NCBI GenBank assembly: GCA_016204125.1 | Contig: JACQLI010000034.1 | Location: forward strand, 1 to 6,417 | Length of the DNA stretch: 6,417 bases | Direction of reading: 5' to 3' | Source of the DNA: Candidatus Omnitrophota bacterium | GTDB lineage: Bacteria; Omnitrophota; Omnitrophia; Omnitrophales; JACQLI01 | In this document: piece by piece, positions 1-5,029 of the stretch | Layout of the letters: the number at the start of each line of letters is the position of its first letter | How positions within the stretch are numbered: position 1 is the stretch's first letter | Position numbers and translations under genes: made by a program | The notes under the pieces: model-generated | What the model was told of the DNA's origin: nothing | The model's input: only the letters and a program-made list of their open reading frames with translations | The model's database searches: none

Positions 1-669
1 CACGTTTACTTTGCACGTCCTGATTCCAGGATTTTTGGCGAGAATGTCGGAATGGTTCGCGAAAGACTGGGCCGCATCCTGGCCCGCGAACACCCTACCA
101 AGGCAGATATCGTGGTTCCTGTCCCTGACTCAGGAAATTTTGCCGCTTTGGGTTACTCCTTCGAATCAGGGATTCCTCTCGCCCACGGTTTTACAAGGAA
201 TCACTATATAGGACGAACTTTTATCAATCCGACGCAGTCGGTAAGAACCATGAAGGTAAAAATCAAACTCAACCCAATCAGAGAAGTGGTAGAGGGAAAA
301 CGGGTTGTAGTGGTCGATGATTCCATTGTGAGAGGGAATACGTCGCGTTCACGTGTGAAACTTCTCAGGAAAGCAGGGGCAAAAGAAGTTCATATGAGAA
401 TCAGCTGCCCGCCGCATGTTTCTCCCTGTCACTACGGAATCGATTTTCCATCGAAGGAGGAACTCCTTGCCTGCACGCACGGCATGGATGAGATCAAGGC
501 ATTCTTGGATGTAGATTCTATTGGCTATCTCAGCCGAGAAGGACTCCTTCAAGCTGTATCGGGTGGGCGTGAAAGCGCAAAAGAAAATTTTTGTACAGCC
601 TGCTGGACAGGAGAATACCCAACGCCCCTCTTGGACGAGACGGATAAATTCAAACTGGAGAGAAAATGA
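1..669 (+). CDS. purF: Amidophosphoribosyltransferase (PurF), C-terminal half, 5'-truncated by window edge
   Basis: PurF catalyses the first committed step of purine synthesis, PRPP + glutamine to 5-phosphoribosylamine. The reading frame is open from base 1 and starts inside the family sequence VYFARPDS, so the gene begins upstream. The Met at 52 is internal. The 222 visible residues are roughly the C-terminal half of a protein usually near 470 residues; the N-terminal glutaminase domain is missing. Visible hallmarks are VPVPDSG (codons 115-135), the GRTFI block and the PRPP-binding loop DDSIVRGNTS at 316-345. Cysteines in a PCHYGID context (Cys codon 427-429) and in CTAC (592-603) match three of the four [4Fe-4S] ligands of the Bacillus subtilis-type enzyme; the fourth would lie upstream. 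The stop overlaps the purM start as ATGA, so the two are probably translationally coupled. Identification is very secure. Confidence 0.97.
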   Translation, partial: HVYFARPDSRIFGENVGMVRERLGRILAREHPTKADIVVPVPDSGNFAALGYSFESGIPLAHGFTRNHYIGRTFINPTQSVRTMKVKIKLNPIREVVEGKRVVVVDDSIVRGNTSRSRVKLLRKAGAKEVHMRISCPPHVSPCHYGIDFPSKEELLACTHGMDEIKAFLDVDSIGYLSREGLLQAVSGGRESAKENFCTACWTGEYPTPLLDETDKFKLERK

Positions 670-1682
670 AATCTCGAAACGGCTCAGCCTGGACCTATGA
701 GAAGGCGGGTGTGCCGCATCTTAAAGGTGATCCAACCTACAACCGACAGCTTACAAAACTGCTGAGTCGATCCCGCATTCCAGGAGTGATGGGAAGGGCG
801 GGCGGATTTTCTTCACTCTTTGATTTGGGAAAAATCAGGACGCGCGATCCCATTCTTGTTTCTACCACAGACGGCGTGGGGACAAAGCTAGAAATTGCCA
901 AGCTGATCGGTAAACACGATACGGTTGGTATTGATTTGGTTGCGATGTGTGTTAATGATTTAATCACCACGGGAGCGAGACCCCTTTTCTTTCTTGATTA
1001 TTTTGCGACAGGAAAGTTCAAGCCAGCGGTTGTAAAAGAAGTTCTGAAAGGTATCATTCGAGGGTGTCAGGAGTCGGGCTGTGCTTTGGTGGGCGGCGAG
1101 ACAGCGATCATGCCAGGTTTTTATGGAGATTCCAAATATGACTTGGCTGGTTTTGCGGTCGGGGTAGTTGAACGAAGGCGCGTGATTGATGGAAGCAGAG
1201 TCAAAGCGGGGAATCGTCTGATCGGCCTTGCCTCTTCAGGTCTTCATTCGAATGGTTTCTCGCTTGTTCGGAAACTTTTCTCCTCAAGGGAGCTTAAAGG
1301 TGCACTGGGCCGCAGGTTTCTCGAACCGACAAAAATTTACGTAAAGCCTGTTTTGGAGGTTTTAAAGAAAATTCCAGTATGTGCCGTTGCCAACATCACA
1401 GGCGGCTCATTTTATGATAATTTACCGAGGGTTTTGCCCGAAGGGCTGGGTGCTTGGGTTGATTCGTCGTCTTGGCCACGACCTGAAATCTTTGACGGAA
1501 TTCAAGCTCGTGGTAACATATCCAACTTTGAGATGTTCCGAACCTTTAACATGGGTATCGGAATGGTTCTCATATTGGATTCGAAATTTGTGAAGCTAGC
1601 TCAGAAAATTTTGTCACGTTTTAAAATTTCAACTTGGAACATTGGGGAAGTAGTGAAAGGGAAGGAGGTGGTGATCCAATGA
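666..1682 (+). CDS. purM: Phosphoribosylformylglycinamidine cyclo-ligase (AIR synthetase, PurM)
   Basis: PurM closes the imidazole ring: FGAM + ATP to AIR + ADP + Pi. It is a cytosolic homodimer of the PurM/SelD/ThiL/HypE fold. The 338-residue length is normal (usually about 340-350). Hallmarks in order are YEKAGV near residue 11, TTDGVGTKL near residue 67, HDTVGIDLVAMCVNDL with FFLDYFATGK in residues 84-117, GCALVGGETAIMPGFY near residue 137, ASSGLHSNGFSL near residue 190, and EMFRTFNMGIGMVL near the C-terminus. The usual ITGGG of the C-terminal domain reads ITGGS (Ser248, codon 1407-1409), a mild variant. The ATG at 666 overlaps the purF stop by 4 bp and is preceded by GGAG at 657-660, so purF translation probably feeds this start. 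Its own stop overlaps the purD start as ATGA. purN, its neighbour in Escherichia coli, is absent here. Confidence 0.97.
   Translation: MKSRNGSAWTYEKAGVPHLKGDPTYNRQLTKLLSRSRIPGVMGRAGGFSSLFDLGKIRTRDPILVSTTDGVGTKLEIAKLIGKHDTVGIDLVAMCVNDLITTGARPLFFLDYFATGKFKPAVVKEVLKGIIRGCQESGCALVGGETAIMPGFYGDSKYDLAGFAVGVVERRRVIDGSRVKAGNRLIGLASSGLHSNGFSLVRKLFSSRELKGALGRRFLEPTKIYVKPVLEVLKKIPVCAVANITGGSFYDNLPRVLPEGLGAWVDSSSWPRPEIFDGIQARGNISNFEMFRTFNMGIGMVLILDSKFVKLAQKILSRFKISTWNIGEVVKGKEVVIQ
1663..1670 (+). promoter_or_regulatory. Strong Shine-Dalgarno site of purD
   Basis: AGGAGGTG lies 8 nt before the ATG at 1679, inside the last codons of purM. It is nearly the full complement of the 16S rRNA 3' end. It settles the purD start at 1679, not at the in-frame ATG at 1634, which lies upstream of this site and would add 15 residues with no family similarity. 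Confidence 0.85.
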
Positions 1683-2962
1683 AGGTATTGATCGTAGGTT
1701 CAGGTGGACGGGAGCATGCCCTTGCTTGGAAGATAAGACAAAGCCCTTTTTTATCCAAACTTTATGCCGCGCCAGGAAATGCAGGCATTGCTGAGATTGC
1801 AGAATGCGTGCCTCTTTCAATGGAGGATTTGGATGCGCTGGTCCGCTTTGCCAAGGAAAAAGAGATTGATCTAACGGTTATAGGGCCTGAGTCACTTCTT
1901 GCAGCAGGAGTTGTAGACCGCTTCCAGGCGGAAGGGCTTAAAATTTTTGGTCCCACGAAGTCCGCCGCTCGGCTTGAATCGAGCAAGATTTTTGCAAAAG
2001 AAATCATGCTGCGTTCAGGAGTGCCTACCGCTGAATTTAAAGTCTTTGACGATGCCGCCCAAGCCAAACATCACTTGATTGAATCCGAGCCTCCTTTTGT
2101 GATCAAAGCCGACGGACTTGCGAGCGGAAAAGGAGTTGTTGTGGCCACCTCTTGCGAAGATGGTGTTCAAGCGATTACGAAATTCATGGAAGAGAAGAGT
2201 CTTGGAGAAGCAGGTTCGCGAATCATTATCGAAGAAAGATTGGAGGGAGAGGAACTTTCCGTTCTTGTGTTTACTGATGGCGAAAGCATGCTTCCTCTCG
2301 CCAGCGCCCAAGATCATAAGAGACTTCTTGATTTAGACCGTGGTCCTAACACGGGCGGCATGGGCGCCTACTCACCTTGCCCCTTCCTTTCGAACGAAGA
2401 TTTTTATAAAGCACTCGATAAAACGGTACGGCCGATTCTCCATACCCTTTCCAAAGAGAAAATCATTTATCGCGGAGTCCTTTATGCAGGACTCATCCTT
2501 ACCAGGAATGGCCCTTATGTGCTTGAATACAACGCACGGTTCGGCGATCCAGAAACGCAGGCTGTGCTGCCAAGACTTAAATCTGATCTTTTGCCCGTGC
2601 TTCTTGAAATTGCTGAGGGGCGTTTTCCTGTCCAGCCGCTTGAGTGGGATGAACGTTATTCCCTTAATGTAGTGATGGCTTCAGCGGGTTACCCAGGGCC
2701 TTATGAGAAGGGGGTTGTTATTTCTGGAACAGAGGCTTTTCGGGAAAAGAGCGACCTGTTTGGTTTTCACGCAGGAACTGCTCGTAATGATAGAGGAGAG
2801 CTTGTTACTTCAGGTGGACGGGTTCTCTCAGTAACAGGCCTGGGAGATACCCTTAAGCACGCTCAAGAGAAAGCCTACGAAGCGATCTATCAGATCCGCT
2901 TTGAGGGAGCACATTTTCGTAAAGACATCGGAAGGAGGGCGCTCGAAAGTGTCCGCTCCTAA
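1679..2962 (+). CDS. purD: Phosphoribosylamine-glycine ligase (GAR synthetase, PurD)
   Basis: PurD joins glycine to phosphoribosylamine using ATP, giving GAR, and so consumes the product of PurF. At 427 residues it has the normal length (E. coli about 429). It begins with the family N-terminus MKVLIVGSGGREHALAWKI, where GSGGREHA is residues 7-14. GPESLLAAGVVD follows. The ATP-grasp segment KADGLASGKGVVVA starts at Lys143. Next come QDHKRLLDLDRGPNTGGMGAYSP and the metal-binding region YNARFGDPETQAVLPR, with Asn285. The C-terminal barrel has NVVMASAGYPG. The start was chosen from the N-terminal motif, the SD at 1663-1670 and the ATGA overlap with purM. PurD uses an unstable amine, and fusion or adjacency with PurF/PurM is common in the pathway. 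The downstream purE start lies inside the last five codons. No anomalies were seen. Confidence 0.97.
   Translation: MKVLIVGSGGREHALAWKIRQSPFLSKLYAAPGNAGIAEIAECVPLSMEDLDALVRFAKEKEIDLTVIGPESLLAAGVVDRFQAEGLKIFGPTKSAARLESSKIFAKEIMLRSGVPTAEFKVFDDAAQAKHHLIESEPPFVIKADGLASGKGVVVATSCEDGVQAITKFMEEKSLGEAGSRIIIEERLEGEELSVLVFTDGESMLPLASAQDHKRLLDLDRGPNTGGMGAYSPCPFLSNEDFYKALDKTVRPILHTLSKEKIIYRGVLYAGLILTRNGPYVLEYNARFGDPETQAVLPRLKSDLLPVLLEIAEGRFPVQPLEWDERYSLNVVMASAGYPGPYEKGVVISGTEAFREKSDLFGFHAGTARNDRGELVTSGGRVLSVTGLGDTLKHAQEKAYEAIYQIRFEGAHFRKDIGRRALESVRS
2933..2938 (+). promoter_or_regulatory. Shine-Dalgarno site of purE
   Basis: AGGAGG lies 10 nt upstream of the GTG at 2949, within the 3' end of purD. It favours the GTG at 2949 as the purE start over the in-frame ATG at 2901, which would extend the protein by 16 residues unlike any PurE N-terminus and would overlap purD by 62 bp. 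Confidence 0.75.
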
Positions 2963-3464
2963 GAAACCGCAAGTCGCTATCTTGATGGGAAGCGACTCGG
3001 ATTTAGAAGTGATGAATGAGACCGCTCAGGTACTCAAAGATTTCAAAGTGCTTTATGAAATGAAGGTGCTGTCTGCCCATAGGAGCCCTGAAGATGTGCA
3101 ACGTTTTGTAAAACAGGCGAAGTCTCGCGGATTTAAAGTGATGATTTGCGGGGCAGGAGGAGCTGCTCATTTAGCGGGTGTCGTGGCAGCTCAAACGACT
3201 CTCCCTGTGATCGGTGTCCCCATCAATTCTTCTGCATTGGGAGGGCTCGATGCGCTTCTCGCTACGGTTCAGATGCCAGCGGGAATACCTGTTGCGACGG
3301 TCGCTATCGGCAAGGCAGGAGCACGCAATGCAGCTATTTTAGCTTGCCAAATGTTATCACTTAAGGAAACGTCTCTTCAGGGAAAACTTGCTAAGTTTAA
3401 GCAAAATCTTGCTGCAAGCATCCGCAAGAAAAACGACCACCTTAAGAAACAACTCCAGTCGTAA
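2949..3464 (+). CDS. purE: N5-carboxyaminoimidazole ribonucleotide mutase (PurE, class I)
   Basis: PurE interconverts N5-CAIR and CAIR. With a GTG start the product has 171 residues, typical of the bacterial family (about 160-175). Motifs in order are MGSDSDLEVM (residues 13-22), SAHRSPED with catalytic-type His44 (E. coli His45), GAGGAAHLAGVVAAQTTLPVIGVPI, and LGGLDALLATVQMPAGIPVATVAIG. The last block is the class I signature, so the substrate should be N5-CAIR made by PurK. No purK lies in the window. The C-terminus is lysine-rich and family-variable. The start rests on the SD at 2933-2938 and on good similarity beginning a few residues later. It overlaps purD by 14 bp, so translational coupling is likely. 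It is the last gene of the purine block and is followed by the only intergenic gap in the window, with no recognisable Rho-independent terminator. Confidence 0.95.
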   Translation: MSAPKKPQVAILMGSDSDLEVMNETAQVLKDFKVLYEMKVLSAHRSPEDVQRFVKQAKSRGFKVMICGAGGAAHLAGVVAAQTTLPVIGVPINSSALGGLDALLATVQMPAGIPVATVAIGKAGARNAAILACQMLSLKETSLQGKLAKFKQNLAASIRKKNDHLKKQLQS

Positions 3465-3485
3465 AAATTTGAGCCCCGTTAGACT

Positions 3486-3514
3486 CTTACACCACAATCA
3501 CGTGATCATATACT
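3486..3514 (+). promoter_or_regulatory. Candidate sigma70-type promoter for the yrdC-phosphatase gene
   Basis: CTTACA (3486-3491) matches TTGACA at 4 of 6 positions. After exactly 17 bp, TATACT (3509-3514) matches TATAAT at 5 of 6. Transcription would begin near 3520-3522, giving a leader of about 20 nt with the SD almost at its 5' end. It lies in the only intergenic gap, where a promoter for the downstream four genes would be expected. Short consensus matches occur by chance, so this is moderate evidence. Confidence 0.45.
3497..3506. promoter_or_regulatory. Perfect 10-bp palindrome in the promoter spacer (operator-like)
   Basis: ATCACGTGAT is a perfect palindrome and lies inside the 17-bp spacer of the candidate promoter (3492-3508). 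That is a classic position for a dimeric repressor or activator site. No specific regulator can be named. A 10-bp palindrome has some chance of occurring by accident, but its placement is suggestive. Confidence 0.35.
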
Positions 3515-3523
3515 TGAGAAGTA
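3511..3523 (+). repeat. Small hairpin overlapping the -10 element
   Basis: TACTT (3511-3515) and AAGTA (3519-3523) are reverse complements separated by GAG. The potential 5-bp hairpin sits immediately upstream of the SD and inside the loop of the longer inverted repeat. It may form a branch of that structure in read-through RNA. On its own it is weak and A-U rich. Confidence 0.4.
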
Positions 3524-3524
3524 C

Positions 3525-3531
3525 AGGAGGT
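3525..3531 (+). promoter_or_regulatory. Shine-Dalgarno site of the yrdC-phosphatase gene, lying inside the inverted repeat
   Basis: AGGAGGT ends 8 nt before the GTG at 3540, an ideal spacing that fixes the start codon. The whole site can pair with the left arm of the long inverted repeat, so its accessibility would depend on whether the upstream arm is present in the RNA. Confidence 0.8.
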
Positions 3532-3539
3532 CTAACGGG

Positions 3540-4595
3540 GTGAGCCCCACCATTATTCAGTTCAATAAGGCGGACCCGAATCTTAAGGAGATCCGTCAGA
3601 TTGCACAATCTGCCCGGGAAGGAAAGGTCATAGCCTTTCCGACGGAAACTGTTTACGGCATTGGAGCGCCCGCTTCAAAGAGGGATGCGGTCAACAGGCT
3701 CTATGAAATCAAGGGAAGGCGCAGAGACAAGCCCTTCGCTTATCATATTGGTGATTGGGATCAATTGGCGTTGCTTGGGGTGGTGCACAACATGGGTTTT
3801 CGTTACCTGTCCAAACGCTTCTGGCCTGGCCCTGTTACGCTGATAGCCTATAATCAAAATAGAGAAAAGGTCGGACTCCGCTATCCCAAAAGTCTCCCTA
3901 CTTGTACCCTGTTTGTCATGGCAGGGGAGCCGTTCCTTGCCACAAGCGCCAATCGTTCAGGAGACCCGTCTCCCAAAACAGCGGAAGAGGTGGTTCAATC
4001 TTTGGGCGAACAAGTGGATATCGTGATCGACGCTGGCCCCTGTGAGCTCGGCCAAGATTCGACGATTGTAGATGTGACCCTGCCCATTCCTAAGATTTTG
4101 CGTGAAGGGGCGGAGCTCGAGGCGGTTAAGCAAGCGATCAGCGACATTGAATTAAAACGGGTTCCCAGAAAGAAAATTCTCATTGTTTGCACAGGAAATT
4201 CTTGCCGTTCTCCCATGGCCGCAGGAATCCTTCTGAGAGAGTTAAAACACAAACAATTGGACCGTGAGATTGAGATTTTGACATGCGGCGTCCTTGCTCG
4301 TGATGGAGGAACGGCCACAGCAGAGGCTGTTTTTGTCATGAAAAATAGGGAGATTGACATTGCAACCCATAAGACACGCTTCTGTAGGCGCGAAGACGTT
4401 CTTGATGCAGACCTTATTCTCGCTATGTCAAAACAACATTATGAATTCTTAGTCGGGCTTGCCCCTAGCATCAAAGACAAAATCAAAGTTCTGGAGATTG
4501 AAGATCCGATCGGTCTTGGCATTCATGCTTACGAAGAGGTGGTTGGGAAGATAGAGGAGAAATTAAAGAACGAATGGAGCACAATAGTCTCTTAG
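3540..4595 (+). CDS. Fusion protein: YrdC/Sua5-type threonylcarbamoyl-AMP synthase plus low-molecular-weight (YwlE-like arginine) phosphatase
   Basis: This is a 351-residue two-domain cytosolic protein. Residues 1 to about 200 are a complete YrdC domain: GKVIAFPTETVYGIG (28-42), the KGR segment (58-60), FWPGPVTLI (94-102), SANRSG (136-141), QDSTIVD (172-178) and ILREGAE. This family makes threonylcarbamoyl-AMP from threonine, bicarbonate and ATP for tRNA t6A37. It lacks the usual C-terminal Sua5 domain. After a short linker, residues 211-351 form a low-molecular-weight phosphatase. The P-loop CTGNSCRSPMA has nucleophile Cys217 and Arg223, and the late acid motif EDP has Asp322. The CTGN(T/S)CRSP form resembles the protein-arginine phosphatase YwlE more than tyrosine phosphatases, which carry CLGNICRSP. 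Both active sites look intact. The frame is continuous across the join with no internal SD, so a true fusion is seen, barring a sequencing error. GTG start; the 3' end overlaps rpiB by 22 bp. Confidence 0.92.
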   Translation: MSPTIIQFNKADPNLKEIRQIAQSAREGKVIAFPTETVYGIGAPASKRDAVNRLYEIKGRRRDKPFAYHIGDWDQLALLGVVHNMGFRYLSKRFWPGPVTLIAYNQNREKVGLRYPKSLPTCTLFVMAGEPFLATSANRSGDPSPKTAEEVVQSLGEQVDIVIDAGPCELGQDSTIVDVTLPIPKILREGAELEAVKQAISDIELKRVPRKKILIVCTGNSCRSPMAAGILLRELKHKQLDREIEILTCGVLARDGGTATAEAVFVMKNREIDIATHKTRFCRREDVLDADLILAMSKQHYEFLVGLAPSIKDKIKVLEIEDPIGLGIHAYEEVVGKIEEKLKNEWSTIVS

Positions 4596-5029
4596 CCATC
4601 GCGGCTGATCACCGCGGCCTTAGACTCAAAGAAAGGATCATTCAATTCCTCAAAGCCAGGAAGATTCGAGTCTGTGACTTCGGGACCTATTCCGAGGAGT
4701 CCTGCGATTATCCCGACTTTATCCTCAAGGCCGCAGAAGCAATTAAAAAAAAGAAAGCGCTGCGCGCGATAGCCATCTGCCACAGCGGGATTGGAAGCGC
4801 GATAGCAGCCAATAAGGTCAAGGGTGTCCGAGCCGCACTCGTTCAGAACGTGAAACAGGCTAAGCTTTCGCGGGCTCATAACGATTCCAATATGCTTGTC
4901 TTGGGTTCTGGCTTTGTCAAACCAGCCTTGGCTAAGAAAATTGTCGACGCTTGGCTTAAGACACCTTTTGAAGGAGGGAGACACCTTCGCAGAATCCGTA
5001 AAATCAGTTCCTATGAAAAAAACCACTAG
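4574..5029 (+). CDS. rpiB: Ribose-5-phosphate isomerase B
   Basis: RpiB interconverts ribulose-5-phosphate and ribose-5-phosphate in the pentose phosphate pathway, supplying the PRPP precursor. The 151-residue length fits the RpiB/LacAB family (about 140-160). Seen in order are an N-terminal AADHRG with Asp12-His13, SEESCDYPDF (residues 40-49), the active-site loop ICHSGIGSAIAANKVKGVRAAL with Cys69, SRAHNDSNMLVLG with His102, and a C-terminal TPFEGGRHLRRI. The loop reads CHSGIG where CGTGIG is common; catalytic Cys69 and a hydroxyl residue (Ser71) are retained. The ATG at 4574 lies 22 bp inside the preceding gene. The nearest SD-like GAGGAG (4554-4559) is 14 nt upstream, longer than usual, so coupling to the upstream gene may help initiation. 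Its end overlaps glyA by 17 bp. A run of eight A residues at 4745-4752 encodes a lysine cluster. Confidence 0.95.
   Translation: MEHNSLLAIAADHRGLRLKERIIQFLKARKIRVCDFGTYSEESCDYPDFILKAAEAIKKKKALRAIAICHSGIGSAIAANKVKGVRAALVQNVKQAKLSRAHNDSNMLVLGSGFVKPALAKKIVDAWLKTPFEGGRHLRRIRKISSYEKNH

Larger units (their letters stand above)
3474..3540 (+). repeat. Long inverted repeat whose right arm covers the SD and start codon of the next gene
   Basis: The arms CCCCGTTAGAC (3474-3484) and GTCTAACGGGG (3530-3540) are perfect reverse complements. If G3529 is bulged, the stem extends by four pairs: TCTT (3485-3488) with AGGA (3525-3528), one of them G-U. The full stem then holds all of the SD AGGAGGT (3525-3531) and the G of the GTG start at 3540. 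The 36-nt loop contains two smaller palindromes. The right arm is not followed by a T-tract, so it is not a typical terminator. Likely roles, by inference, are an RBS-masking RNA fold in read-through transcripts or a pair of protein-binding sites. A remnant of a miniature element is less likely. Confidence 0.8.

Noticed and set aside
316..345. Asn in the PRPP loop of PurF (GNTS instead of GTTS) as a possible active-site defect
   Set aside because: The GNT form is known to me from other functional PurF lineages such as actinobacteria, and all other loop residues are intact.
1407..1409. Ser248 in the PurM ITGGG motif as inactivating
   Set aside because: This position appears to vary among PurM proteins and the rest of the gene is full length and conserved; listed only as a mild variant.
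1634..1678. Upstream ATG extending purD by 15 residues
   Set aside because: The extension has no family similarity, lies upstream of the strong SD at 1663-1670, and the ATG at 1679 has ideal spacing and ATGA overlap.
1699..2822. Exact 14-nt direct repeat TTCAGGTGGACGGG at 1699-1712 and 2809-2822
   Set aside because: Both copies encode SGGR inside conserved PurD motifs (GSGGRE and TSGGRV); similar peptide plus codon choice explains it.
3474..3540. Rho-independent terminator after purE
   Set aside because: The stem is long, but the loop is 36 nt, no T-run follows, and the right arm overlaps the SD and start codon of the next gene.
4745..4752. Run of eight A residues in rpiB as a frameshift site
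   Set aside because: The frame stays open and family-like on both sides, and no alternative-frame product is apparent; it simply encodes a Lys cluster.
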